Counted from the first letter of the stretch, positions 11,371-23,295 are shown. The stretch: DNA of 64,000 nt from Cyathus striatus (GCA_025738555.1 JAOVFP010000007.1:2852001-2916000); one strand, 5' to 3'. A program made the numbers and translations. The notes: a model not told the origin generated them from the letters alone.

Positions 11371-13587
11371 ATGTCTTTAGCCATCCCAGCAGCTACCATC
11401 CGCGGATCAACTTCAAAAGTCTCCCCTTCGTTCGTAAGGTGTCGCTCCACCTCTTCTGCTTCATCCGCATCTCCCAACAACTCCATCGTCGATGCAAAAT
11501 CAAGAGTGAGAGAGCATGTTCGAAAAATAAGTCGTTCAACCGTAAATAACGTGACACTCGCCCCTACTGGGTACGTTCATCGTCGTCACTTATTTATATC
11601 CAACTGAACTATTCTCGGTTACTCCTATCCACTTCACAGACGACCAATACCCGCACCAGGATTCCAGCAGGTACCCATACCGAACAAAGTCAGATTCCCC
11701 CCCAACTTGGCAGGTCCCGCTCCCAATGCACCTCTAGACCACTCGTTTATCGGTCTGACTGGCGGAGAGATCTTCCACGAGATGATGCTGCGTCATGGCG
11801 TTAAGCAGATATTCGGATACCCTGGAGGTGCTATTCTCCCCGTGTTCGATGCCATCTACAACTCCCCCCACTTCGAGTTCATTCTTCCCCGCCACGAGCA
11901 AGGGGCGGGTCACATGGCAGAAGGGTACGCGCGCGTTTCTGGCAAACCCGGTGTCGTCCTCGTCACATCAGGTCCAGGAGCAACAAACGTCGTTACACCT
12001 ATGCAAGATGCCCTGAGCGATGGAATCCCCCTCGTCGTGTTCACTGGTCAAGTGGCGACATCTTCCATTGGCTCGGACGCATTCCAAGAAGCAGACATCC
12101 TCGGTATCTCGCGTTCCTGTACGAAATGGAACGTGATGGTGCAAGACGTTGCCGAACTCCCGCGGAGAATCAACGAAGCGTTCAAGATTGCTACTTCTGG
12201 TCGCCCCGGTCCTGTTCTTGTTGATCTCCCAAAGGACGTTACAGCTAACATTCTACGTACCCCTCTGCCTTTCAAAGCTACGACACCGGGCATCCACCTT
12301 GGTCTTCCCGCCAATCCATTGGCGCTGCCTGATTCCCCCGTAGACGAGACAGCTATCCGCCAAGCTGCCCAGATGATCAACCAGGCTCAGAGACCTGTCA
12401 TCTGTGCGGGGAATGGAGTTCTATCGTCACCTGCTGGTCCTAAGCTTCTTGCTGCCCTTGCGGAACAGGGTAACATCCCCGTGTGCACGACCCTGCAGGG
12501 TCTCGGAGCATTCGACGAGACGGATGAGAAGAGTCTGCATATGCTCGGTTTGCATGGGTCGGCGTATGCGAACATTGCTATGCAGGAGGCGGATGTTATT
12601 ATTGCTCTCGGTGGACGATTCGACGATCGTGTGACGGGCAGTATCGATAAATTTGCGCCTGCTGCTCACGCCGCGGCTATTCAGGGACGTGGTGGTATCA
12701 TCCACTTCGAGATTCAGCCTAAGAATATCAACAAGGTCGTCGAGGCGCAGATTCCTGTCGTCGGAGATGTCGTCGCAAGCCTTTCTGTTCTCGTTCCTTT
12801 GATTAAACACTCTCCTAGAGATGATTGGTTCAAGGATATTCAATCGTGGAAGAAAGACTACCCTTTCACGTACATCAAGGCGGAGAAGGGTGCCCCGATG
12901 AAGCCTCAGCAGGTTATTGAGGAGCTTGAGCTTCAGACGAAGGAGAAGAAAGATGATGTGATTATTTCTACTGGCGTTGGACAGCACCAGATGTGGGCCG
13001 CTCAGCACTTCAGATGGAAGCACCCCAGAACGTTGGTTACCTCCGGTGGTCTCGGTACAATGGGCTTCGGTCTCCCAGCCGCTATCGGTGCAAAAGTCGC
13101 TGCACCAGAGAAAATGGTCATCGACATCGATGGAGACGCGTCGTTCGTGATGACTGGTATGGAGCTCGCGACAGCAACGCAGTACGGTATCGGTGTGAAG
13201 GTTTTGATTTTGAACAACGAATTCCAGGGTATGGTACTGCAGTTGCAGGATGTGTACTATAAGGCGAGGCGGGCGCATACGCAGATGATTAACCCGGACT
13301 TTGTTCTTCTGGCTCAGGCGATGGGAATGCATGCTATTCGGTGCACTTCGGCGGAGGAGTTGCCTGCCAAGATGAAGGAGTTTTTGGAGTACGATAATAA
13401 TAAACCGGTTGTGATGGAGTGTATTGTGGAGAAGAACGAACATGTGCTTCCTATGGTTTGTCTTGTCAATTCATTCATCATTTCAGTGACTGATACCTTA
13501 TTTTTTCGTCAGGTTCCATCGGGTAAGGCTCTACACGAGCAAATACTACATCCATCGTTGACAATACAGCCATCCAAAAAAGCATGA
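11371..13587 (+). CDS. ILV2: Acetolactate synthase catalytic subunit, mitochondrial
   Basis: A thiamine-diphosphate enzyme catalysing the first shared step of valine, leucine and isoleucine synthesis (two pyruvate to acetolactate, or pyruvate plus 2-oxobutyrate to acetohydroxybutyrate), in mitochondria. Exons 11371-11570, 11640-13455 and 13513-13587 give 696 residues. About 90 N-terminal residues are Ser/Arg-rich with few acids, a targeting peptide. The N-terminal TPP domain starts at HSFIGLTGGEIFHEMM with GYPGGAILPVFD and the catalytic Glu in RHEQGAGHMAEG. The FAD-linked middle domain has GGRFDDRVTG. The C-terminal TPP domain has MGFGLPAAIGAK and GDASFVMTG...NNEFQGM. The last intron (57 bp) is in frame without a stop, so unspliced message would still be translated. 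Residue 206 is Ala (in GQVATSSIG) and residue 602 is Leu (in GMVLQLQ), at positions usually Pro and Trp. The family assignment is certain; the start codon is very likely. Confidence 0.96.
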
Positions 13588-14290
13588 ACGGTGGACTATT
13601 TTCCTCGTTTACTTTTTGTTATATGCCACATCATGCACTCGTCATAGTACTTATTATCACCATCTGTACTACTTCGTTTTATTCAGCGCCACTGCCCACT
13701 TCTCCTCTTCCTCATCACCTTGGATTTTGAAAATTTGCGCAATTGTAACGAAGATAAAACTGTAATATATCTGTCTGCATTTGTTCCTTCAACTACACAT
13801 GTGTGGGCGAACTGGTCGTGATGTGTATTAATTGGATTATACTTAGTAAGATGTTCGTTTGACAATGGTACTCTATAGAAGTCAAGATGGCGTAAATCTC
13901 GACTTCTATACCTCCTCTCATTTCAAATCCTGTCATATAACGTAGTATTCACATAGTTCGGATTCTAATATATCAAGAACAACATCAATTATTAGTGCAC
14001 ACCTTCCATTGTATCGAAGTTTAGTGACTTGGATGAGATGAGCTGGATCCACTGTTTTTCTGACTTAGGTGCATTCCCTTTCTTCCCATCTGTTTCTTTC
14101 GGTTCATTTTCAGCTCAAAAAGTTCATGAACAGAGATTACTTCCCTTTTCCATCCCCGTTTATATTCTCCTTTCATCATTCAAACACAATACATACAAGA
14201 GGCATTGTCTCATTATGAAAACGTGTCTGGCAAACCCACATCCAATTTATTTGGTGTAGTTATTCCTAACTACAAACATTAAGCTATTTA
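13588..14290. other. Intergenic between ILV2 and the secreted-protein gene
   Basis: This is the shared 3' side of two convergent genes. AT-rich, with TGTTATATGCC and TTTTATT tracts after the ILV2 stop that could serve 3' end formation. No gene seen. Confidence 0.4.
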
Positions 14291-15145
14291 CTACTTAGAA
14301 CCACCTCTGTGCTCTGGATCTAAACCATAATCCCGATCAGGTTCGAAGTTAGTCTTAGGATCGAGCATTTTGCTATGTCCTGAGGGACAAAACGTGATTT
14401 CAATATCAGCCTGAAAAAATAAGATTAAGTTCGTAAAAACATAAATAAATAAAATAACATACATCAGCGTCCTGACATGCGACTTGAACCCATGTGTCAT
14501 CTGGCTCGAAGAAAGCGGTACCACAGAATTGAGAAGCACCTTTAATAAAGTAAATTCAGAAAATTTACATAATGAGGAATGATAACATACAGCGAGCTCC
14601 ATATCCATGACATTTACTATCATGATATGCAAATCCCACTGGGACATTAAAACTGTGTCTAGATAGTCCATATTAAAAATACCAAACTGCAAATAGTAAA
14701 TAAATAGATTAAACTCACGGCTCTATAAGGGAAATATCAGCACTAGATCCACAACCAGGACAATCAGCATTTTTGAGAGTCATTTCCACCAAGGAGCATC
14801 CTTCTCCGTTGAAGTTGCATGGTTGTCCATTGTCATCTGTTTGAAGGTAGCTATATATAAATCAATTTCAGTATGAAGATAAACAAGAGAAATGAAATAC
14901 AGACGCAATAGCAGATGATAGTGGACCATAAGATGTATAAGGCTCTCCGGTTGAGAGAGTATGAGGCCCTTGAATCAGGCGTGGCTGTCCATATCCACAC
15001 CTGTTGTCAATGGTTAATACTGCAATGTAAACTTATAAACAGAAGATACATACTTATTCCTGAAAATAATGGTATGCTTCTCAGCCATAGCACAAACTAC
15101 AAGAGCCATGATAATGGTGATGCATGAAAAAAAAATTGAAGCCAT
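14291..15145 (-). CDS. Small secreted cysteine-rich glycopeptide-type protein
   Basis: Six exons on the minus strand: 15145-15054, 15000-14905, 14850-14719, 14658-14591, 14539-14463 and 14410-14291. The phases close exactly and give 194 residues. The start at 15145 was chosen because it completes a signal peptide, MASIFFSCITIIMALVVCAM, cleaved before EKH; the inner ATG at 15109 would leave only half of it. The mature part contains CGYGQPRLIQG, LSTGEPYTSYGPLSSAIAYL, CNFNGEGCSLVEMTL, PGCGSSADISLIEPHSF and CGTAFFEPDDTWVQVACQ. This pattern matches, from memory, the small secreted 'glycopeptide' proteins common in Agaricomycetes, whose function is unknown and whose fold may be thaumatin-like. The even cysteine content suggests disulfides outside the cell. 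The tail after ITFCPSGHSK, about 30 charged residues ending EHRGGSK, is an extension that I do not recall in relatives. Confidence 0.82.
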
Positions 15146-15205
15146 AGGTGAATTTCAATCTGGAGCAGATGAAGACCGGTGAGAAAGAGATATTGCAAGA
15201 CGCCG

Positions 15206-15216
15206 AGATATTTAAA
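15206..15216 (-). promoter_or_regulatory. TATA-like element of the secreted-protein gene
   Basis: The plus-strand sequence GATATTTAAAC reads TTTAAATATC on the gene strand, about 65 bases upstream of the chosen ATG. Placement and sequence suit a core promoter; it is inferred. Confidence 0.35.
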
Positions 15217-15559
15217 CATTTCTGAGTGATTACATGATAAGAAGTATACAATTTGGAATTTAATATACAGTGTATTGACTAGGCGGATGTAATTCAAGAG
15301 AAGGACACCAAAATTTGTGAGTTCTTTCAATTTCTCAATGAAACTTGTATACACTGATAAAAATGGTATGACTTCTATACATGTAACAATGGGGGTGCTG
15401 ATTTTCAGTATGGTGATCTTCGATCAATGCTATCGATACAACATATATATTGAATCAGAATTGAATACTCGAAAGGGTCGACTACGTCGACAGAAACCTT
15501 GCTTGCCAAAAAAAAAAAATGAAAAGAAAAAAATGAAGAAAAACAAGAACAAAAAATAA

Positions 15560-17579
15560 ATATTATAAAAGTAGTGGTGGAACAAGTTAGGAAGTTAGGT
15601 TAATAAGCAGTGCAGCGATGTCTGTTTAACTGTAGAGGTACAAGAGGGTCTAGCTTATCTAATACATTGCTTTCGCGTGGGTAACAGTGTAAGGAGGTGG
15701 GGATATAGTATACACGAAATGAAAAGGACCAGTTGAACAGAGAAAAAGGGAGAAAGGCGAAGAGTGGAAAACCGTAAAGCGAAGGGGGCAGGAAGGGCGA
15801 AAAGTGTGAGGGACACATGCAGGAATAACTTTTCACACTTGCAACACATTTGCATCGATCTGATATCGATTGGGAAAGGGAGTGGGATGTAGTAGGTACA
15901 CATTGTCATATTGGGCTACAACGAAAGAGTGGAGTGAAGAAAATATGCTCGAGGGAGAGAGAGGACTATCACACGTAAGTACAAAATGAAGACCCCCAAA
16001 ATCCTGTTTTCCAGCTTTATCACTAACAGCAAACGGAACTTGCCACGAAGCTTCTATATCCCGCTGGTTCATCGCCGCCACCTGATACAGCTTCACGAAA
16101 GGCTTGAGGAGGATTTAGGGAGGGCTAAAACACGCTGAGCTAGATTCGTCTCTTTTACCGCATCGGGGAAGAGAGCATTGATAACCACACGTTCCGTGTT
16201 GATCGGGGTGGATATGTGTCGAAAGAGGAGTATAACAAGGATCCTGGTGCCCGTGTATCGTCTGCTACTGTTCCATTGGATGCGTTGGGATCGTTGAGGT
16301 ACTCGAGGATCGATCCGGAGGAGGTACCGAGAGAAATGAGAGGGGCATTAGCAAGCATCTGCGAGGCTACGATCGTAATATGTCACTGGTACGTTCCGAA
16401 CCCCTTTCGCTCCTCGGTTTCGCGCAGAAGAGGGAGCTGAAGGAGTAACAGAAGAATGTTAGAATGATAATAGCTCACTTGTAGATTCTTCTCGGCGTTC
16501 TCTCACTTCAAATGCGAAACTGAACATTCAAGCGTTGACTCGACGATTTCGTCCAACACCTTTGAAGTTTGCATAGTCTATCCCTAGGGTTTCAATGAAT
16601 GAAGCTACTGACTTGGTCGATTCACGATTAAGTTCGTACACGAGGACATTCCCCGTGTTAACCCCCAATTCTTATACAAAACGAGCTAGTAGGGAGGACA
16701 GTTTGATCAGTGAAGGTCGGATGAGAGGAATTGGGCGCGGACATGATTTGTTCGATGGTGCCATAGTGGTATGGATGAAAGGTATAGTTTCCAAGTCTGT
16801 CACTTTCGTTCAATGGATTGAATCATCTGCTGAATTAATTGTTGAAGGGTAACGCGCAGGGGATAGTAGATAGCCTTGAGACTTTGTTGAGACTTACACA
16901 GTCAACACAATAATAAAGTATCAACTAGATCGTTGGTTGAGTTCTACGAAGGTAGAAGGCAACCAACGGAAACGGTATACATAACCCTAACCTAATGTGA
17001 CTAAGCTACACTGTATATCTTACGTAAGTACAGAGACATCCTCCTTCAACATTAATTGTAAGTCACTATTGGATTTCTGTCTATTCACTTGGCTAATTCA
17101 TACTTTTATTTCGTTCTCATGATATGCGCAGCATCGTTGATATCTCATACAATCCATATCACGTACAGGCAGCTATAACTCGTTAGTATTGGTATTACGC
17201 GTTCACCAACTTGAGTTTGAAGGCGGCTGTAATCAAACTACGGACACTGATAAGTATTTTAGTGATGAGTTTTAATCATATCTAAGCGTAGATGTTCTTT
17301 GACCTCGCTTCTTTCTCAATCTGTCATGGTACCCAGGCGGACATTATGTACTATAGTACTTTCCCTCATAATAAATCAACAACTTCAAACTCCTTTGGCA
17401 GTTCGACGTGGAGAGATGGCTAAGGGGTGTAAGGCGGTGTCTCTCAATACTAAATACTACAGGAAGTACTTAACAGGAAAACATATATTTCAGAATGTGT
17501 GGTTACATCTGCTATATCTCAGAATTCCACTCGCAAAAATAACCTGACACGGATAGAATGCCATTTAGCATCTATCCTA
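15560..17579. other. Unresolved region with short coding-like segments
   Basis: No gene model closes. Coding-like but unconnected segments include minus 16358-16155 (MLANAPLISLGTSSG...), plus 16216-16440 (MSKEEYNKDPGARVSSATVP), a 46-codon minus frame near 16685-16545 lacking an ATG (NTGNVLVYELNREST) and plus 16595-16852, which is antisense to part of it. Both strands stay open because the sequence is GC-balanced. A small multi-exon gene on the minus strand is possible. Confidence 0.25.
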
Positions 17580-19901
17580 TCAAACCAACTTCTGAAGCTT
17601 GACGAAATCAGGAGTACCAAGACCTAAAATTGAAACACAATATAAGATTAACGTTACTGAACAGTGCAACAGCACGTACCAGTGACAGGATCCCATCCAG
17701 TAGACGCATCGAATCCTCTCTCGTCGCATCCTTCACTCCTTCCAATAAGAATATCATTCAGTCCTTCGAGGCCTTTCGAGTATAACCATGGATTCAAGAA
17801 CCCAAGAGGTGGCTTTCCGATAGACAACCGGTAGTCGTTCAGTAGGGAGATGATAGCTGCTACAAGCGGACCACTTGCACTCGTACCGGAATCTGCGCTG
17901 AGTTCTCCATTATCGATGATGGGGAAGCTAATGATGGATTACATGTGCATAAGTATAGAGGAAGTTTGTAAAGCATATAACTCACTTGTTACTTTGAGCG
18001 GAGATATCAGGAAATGCCCGGCCGGTAGCGTTGAATAGACCTGTATATTTCGTTCCCAGCTTTTTGAGATAAGCCGCTACTGCTTTGTCTTGGTACTTCG
18101 GGCGAGGGAAGTACTAAAGAAGCCGTTGGTCATTAATAATTTTGGTTGACACAAAGAGACACAAAGACTAACGTTGCTAAACCCAGCACCGGAACCCCTG
18201 TAGTTCGCAGTGGAGTTCGGACCACCCACTGCACGTTCAGGATTAAAACTACCCGTGTACAACGTTATTAGCAGCACACATATTTAACGAGAACAGCATA
18301 CCCCTGGGTTCCACCAACGCTGGTGATAAAAGGGCTGCAGCCACATTAAGTAAATCATTTTTATCACTTCATAATATACGAAATTGCGTACCATCCGCCA
18401 GGAAACGAAGGCAGGAAAGCTGTAGCATTGGTAATCGCGCTGCAGTCGACATTATTATCGACACCACCGTCTCCCGATCCAAAGATCACAGAGATTCCAC
18501 GAGCACCGAGCTGTGCGATAGCATTGCACAGTCGATTAGCATAGTCGATAGGAATATCTACTTCGTTATCCGCGAAGCTGGTACTTATTACGCTCGGTGG
18601 GTTGGTTTGATTCAACGTGAATAGTGCCCAGCTGAGGAACCTGGTGTAAAGATCGCTGTTAATGCTATTTTTGATAACGTTAAGGTAAGATAACTTACGC
18701 TTCGTTCTGGTTGTCTGCGAATGAAAATTTGAAGGGTCAAATATAGGCTACTCGAATCGAATACTGTACATACCAGGCTCAGCTGACTGTCCAACTGAAT
18801 ATACTTCGACAGGGGTGGGATGCGTCAACGCCATGATAGTCTGCGACATGAATATCAACATCTTACGGTATAAGCAAGTAATGAAATATGCGTACCTCTA
18901 CGTCCAGTTCAGCTTCCGAATCACCGAACTTCGTCGTATTGATTCCCCCAGTCACCGTAGTCAGTTGGAACGTCGTGTTGACAGCATCAGGTCGATAACT
19001 CTGAAAGTACTGTTGCAGATCGTCGTTTTTCAAAAGAGAACCCAAGTAGAGTGCTACTCCAAGTTTATTCTTTGCTACACTTTTCGGGACGTAGTTGGAG
19101 AAGTGGTAAAAGTCACGGAGACAAGCAGGCGTAATGAAACCATCGGGGTCATTGCAGCTTTGGGGAATGGGACCTGAGGTGGACGGGTTTCCTTGAACCT
19201 GGCGCTTCTCAACAGAGAGCTGCTGAGGGAACTTCCTATAAAAATAGAACGAAAAATCATTTTATGATCAACAGAATACATATGTCATCGATGACGCTTA
19301 CGAGGATCCAAAATACGTGGTCGGCTCGATACAATCAATGTGTTCGTTTACAGACTCTGGAACACTGTACTCACGCGTTCTGACAACCATGCGTCCAGTG
19401 GAACGATGACGGAACGTGTTGTACTTCGCCCCAACGAGTTCTTCGGCCAGAGAGACTGGGACTGTGATCGATACCCAGTCCTTCGCCGGGGTTCGTTCGA
19501 CGCTGGAAATATCGACTCCCGCGTGCTTAAGCCACTGATCGATAGCTTCGAGAGAAGTACGGTGCGGCCTGACGAGGTTTTCGACTTCTCTGAAATTATG
19601 TTGTTAGCATGTTGAAACCGTGCAGGAAATATAGTACGTACTCTTTCGAAAGGTATTGCCCATAACGTTCATGATCTGGATCACTGACTTCGTAGAGATT
19701 GTCCACCAGTTTATCAAAAGACTGTTGCTTCACGCCGATATGGAGGGTAACAACGTGGTCTGGAGGAGAGTCTGTATTGTAGAAGTCCCATCCGTTTGGA
19801 ATAGAATCGACAGAATGCCTTTTAACACGAGCAACATCGGTAGATGCGAGAACAGTAGTGGATAAAGCGACGAAAGCCAGTAAAGTTGAGAAGCTTGACA
19901 T
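17580..19901 (-). CDS. Sedolisin (family S53) tripeptidyl-peptidase-type protease, secreted
   Basis: An acid-active serine-carboxyl protease; relatives release tripeptides from proteins outside the cell. Eleven exons (19901-19642, 19589-19302, 19235-18896, 18840-18774, 18714-18699, 18640-18392, 18334-18302, 18248-18173, 18113-17986, 17927-17680, 17623-17580) give 582 residues with every phase closing. A signal peptide ([20 protein letters not shown]) is followed by a pro-domain with [20 protein letters not shown] and [20 protein letters not shown]. The mature domain has the Glu/Asp pair in [10 protein letters not shown] (E290, D294), the oxyanion Asp in FGSGDGGV (D381) and the nucleophile in [11 protein letters not shown] (S502). 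The C-terminal calcium site is in [19 protein letters not shown]. All catalytic residues are present, so it should be active after pro-domain removal. The usual SGTSASAP has Gly for the last Ala. It has one of the smallest exons in the window (16 bp). Confidence 0.95.
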
Positions 19902-19950
19902 GTCTCTGCGAAGGAACTCGAAGATCGTTATGTCTTGAAGTTGGGCCTGA

Positions 19951-19960
19951 GGTTTATATA
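19951..19960 (-). promoter_or_regulatory. TATA box of the sedolisin gene
   Basis: GGTTTATATA on the plus strand reads TATATAAACC on the gene strand, about 50 bases before the start codon. Confidence 0.6.
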
Positions 19961-19961
19961 C

Positions 19962-20771
19962 GAGCGCTGAAACCCAGCAAAACCCTCACGTTACAGAAAC
20001 CTCAAGCTATACGGCATGTTTAAGCCAGAAATTGTTACACTCTGGACCTTCGAGTAGTAAGAGATTGATAAAAATCTCAGGAAATGATCTAATTTGCTCT
20101 GAAGCGTGTGGTATTGGTGTGGAGATCATAGGTTAATCATCGGAGTTGTGTTCTTCGGGGCTTCTATGCATACTGCGGACTGCGGGAATGATCAGTTTGA
20201 AACATAACTGCATTAAAGCAATGATTGACATACATATATGTGCGCATGGTAACGGTGATATGTAAAATAAAGGCGTCGGTAGTGCGAGTAAAATACTGCG
20301 TGGTGATCTGGTAATGATGAACAAGGGTACACACGGATTTGAATGTGTTCGTATTACTTGAAGTTCAAGAGTACCTATATACCGTTTTGCTAATGATAGG
20401 TGGTGTATCCCTGTGCAACGTGCAACCTTTCGGATGCTGTCGTGGTTGTGATAAAAGTAGTTCTGAATGAAATGCGTTGATGATGGTACAATTTGAATAG
20501 CAACCGCAGAGCTGACAGCACGTGGTTACAAGTTTTTATCAACAAACACAACAGTAAATATTGGCCATCTTCATGCGATCCAAACAAGGTCTGGCATCGT
20601 GCACAAAGCGGCCCGTCAACGTTTCAACAGCAAGTCAACAGCCATTCGCGTCATCAATGCTGTATTCCGGAGTGACTATGTATCTCTAACTCCTTCCTGC
20701 TTTAGTTGATTGATATATTTCATTCATTTCTTGTATCTATAATCCTCATCTATCATTCACATTTTCAAATC
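19962..20771. other. Intergenic between divergent genes
   Basis: About 0.8 kb between the divergent sedolisin gene and the gene at 20772, so presumably holding both promoters. Short frames on both strands are not supported. The 60 bases before 20772 are T/C-rich (ATTTCATTCATTTCTTG). Confidence 0.4.
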
Positions 20772-21540
20772 ATGAACTCAGACAACGAAAACAGCACAGA
20801 TCTCTCCAATCAGGGTCCCACTGGCACATGCAGTACCCCACCTCCTTTCCCACCAGCACACATGTTTACCAACGCCAGAGACGTAAAGATCAGCAGTGGT
20901 GACTATAAAAACGTTATCGGAGCAGAAATCCGCACTCAAGGTCCTAACATCGACTCCACTCGGACCAAGGAGCTTCAGGAAAAGTTGAAAGCTACTAGGA
21001 AACGTTACGGTGCAAACACCGATGTTAGTGCATTCGAGGGTTTCAGTGGGGAAATTCATCATGCTGGTACGATTAAGAATGTGGCTGGTGGAAAGTTTTC
21101 CGTTGTGCATGATAGAAAAGATGAGAATGACGGAAGCGAAGTCCAGGAGTTATCGAGTAAGTCTGTATATGGGTTTTCTTTTACATGTTTATAAAATCCA
21201 CTTTTTAGAATCAGATCCTGAAACGTTGCAGTCAGAATCGTCTACTATGACTCAGAGTAAATTGCCACCCACGAGATACGAAGCAGGCATTTTCAACAAA
21301 ACGCAGACAAATAATCTAGAGTTCGGAGGTATGAATAATACAGCTATGGTCGACCTTTCAGGGCTCGATCTACCACCTGACGTTGTCGCGAAAATGTTCG
21401 ACCGCATCATGGCCATTAACGATGAAACAGTTAGCGGTATGGAAGCAAATATTGTTAAAGGAGGACTCAAGAGCAAAGATATCAAGGTAAATAGTGTGGA
21501 AAATCATGCAGGATCGGGGTCATCATTTATCAAGAAGTAA
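20772..21540 (+). CDS. Hypothetical protein with N-x-x-N-V beta-turn motifs
   Basis: Two exons, 20772-21156 and 21209-21540, give 238 residues; the 52-bp intron has GTAAGT and TTTTTAG. The start MNSDNENSTDLS follows a T/C-rich leader. The protein has a Pro-rich N-terminus and then two related stretches: MFTNARDVKISSGDYKNVIG, and FEGFSGEIHHAGTIKNVAGG, with a looser third near GIFNKTQTNNLEFGG. From memory, this motif style (F-x-N-A-x-x-x-x-I-x-x-G-x-x-x-N-V) is widespread in Agaricomycetes, often ahead of NACHT domains, but here it stands alone. The remainder is charged and predicted soluble, with no membrane segment. The function is unknown. Confidence 0.65.
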
Positions 21541-22355
21541 TGGTTACCAGATAGATGTTTATTCGGAATCTTGTAGCTGGATCTTGAGCGTCTGTATAGT
21601 ATGCAACAATTTCGTTGTAGTTCAATTTAGATACGGATACGAGATGTTCATAAGAGCCAAAGTTGTATGTTATGCTACGTGGGGTACCGTTAAGACGGGT
21701 CTACACACTTCATGCACATGATACACGTTTGGTGGCAGCAAGGTATAGTGATTTAATGACCGTCATATTAAATATTAGGTTCCTCTTGCGTTCCCTTTCA
21801 ACAGATGCTCTTTTGGTTCCAGGTCAAGGTATAGGTACTTATTAACATGTTGTGAGTACATCCGAAGGAATGGTGTAGCTATTCGGACGAATTTGCGGCG
21901 GGCTTGACGAAAAGAAAAGAAACTTTCGGATCCGAACAGTATCCGTGAAGATAGCGGGTCGATAAACTGCCCCACCGTTCAATGCGGTCGCACGTTCAGC
22001 AAACGACCCGTTGGCCGCCTGGCGGTCGGTATTGCATAATGTTTGGCAGCAGTCTTGTTTAGATACGAGACAACTTGTAGGCAATGTAATTGGCCTGGTC
22101 ACAAAACAGATCAATATGACATATAAAAGACATCATCAATTCAATCATAAAAAGTACTTACCAATTACCCAAGACGATACGACTTTGTAACAATAGAAGG
22201 GATGCAGATGAGTAAGTTCGGAGGAATAAAATTGACCCAAGCAACGGTATCGGAACAAAGCCAACCATGGGTCACGTGATTTACTTACTCAGCAACCCTA
22301 AGAACAAACACCCTCGATTCCAAACATCTCGATCCGGCAAGCACAGCACTACGCC
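21541..22355. other. Intergenic
   Basis: No gene seen. The 22290-22355 segment stays open in two frames into the left arm of the inverted repeat and may be the last exon of a decayed gene (see the inverted repeat entries). Confidence 0.35.
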
Positions 22356-22645
22356 TCGAATATGAAGTTCCAAGTGTTGAAAAAGTCGCCGCCGCCGTAA
22401 TTCAGTTGTGCCGTGGCCGTATCCACACTGCATAGTTAGAATTGCTGTTTTTTCTTGCTTATGTTGTATATAGATGAATAAAATGTGTACTATATTATAT
22501 TCTATACATTTTGGCGCCTTTATGCGAGATGTATTCTGTGTTTTTGCTATGTTTTATCATATGAAGAATTTTCCCACGCTCCCCCATGCACTGTTCAGCT
22601 TTCCGAAAACATACCAAATCTACCGAATAAATGTTGATTCAAATG
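22356..22645 (+). repeat. Inverted repeat, left arm (290 bp)
   Basis: Nearly identical, in reverse orientation, to 23007-23295. It begins TCGA.TATGAAGTTCCAAGTG and includes an apparent coding end and the following AT-rich 3' region (CCCCCATGCACTG, GCTTTCCGAAAACATACC). Differences are a handful of substitutions. The arms are separated by 361 bp of unrelated AT-rich sequence. There are no TG/CA ends or target duplications, so it looks like an inverted gene-tail duplication and not a transposon. Confidence 0.9.
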
Positions 22646-23006
22646 TTTTTAAGCTATAGTTAGAGTAGTTTATGTTAGGTCTCCTTTGTAATATCCAGCT
22701 CCTCCACTCATCGCTACTCACCATCGAGCTCAACACAATTTCTTCGTTATGCGTTATCTAGATAATCTCGCATGCTACGTATTCTCATGAAGATTTTGGG
22801 TTATAGGACAGAATGAATAGTGTACAAGTAAAGCTGCGATTAAGTGAGAGATAAAATTTATATCGCAATTCAACGTAACGAGTTGAATGATATATGAGCT
22901 TATTTAATTTTCGATATAGTAAATATGATCTCTTGCGTGCCCAGTGTACTTTGTATTATTATGTATTTCAAGATAGAGTGCATTTTATAACGAAGAGATG
23001 CAATAT

Positions 23007-23295
23007 ATTTGAACCAACATTTATTTGGTAGATTTGGTATGTTTTCGGAAAGCTGAGCAGTGCATGGGGGAGCGTGGGAAAATTCTTCATATGATAAAAC
23101 ATAGCAAAAACACAGAATACATCTCGCATAAAGGCGCCAAAATGTATAGAATATAATATAGTACACATTTTATTCATCTATATACAACATAAGCAAGAAA
23201 AAACAGCAATTCTAACTATGCAGTGTGGATACGGCCATGGCACAACCGAATTACGGCTGCGGCAACTTTTTCAACACTTGGAACTTCATACTCGA
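23007..23295 (-). repeat. Inverted repeat, right arm (289 bp)
   Basis: Partner of 22356-22645. Read on the minus strand, both arms stay open in two frames at the start: one ends MKFQVLKKxPxP-stop, the other EYEVPSVEKVAAAVI...GRIHTA-stop. Outside the arms the two sides are unrelated. Confidence 0.9.

Noticed and set aside
12427..13443. 338-codon open frame antisense to ILV2
   Set aside because: A shadow of a GC-rich, codon-biased gene; it lies entirely under the acetolactate synthase exon.
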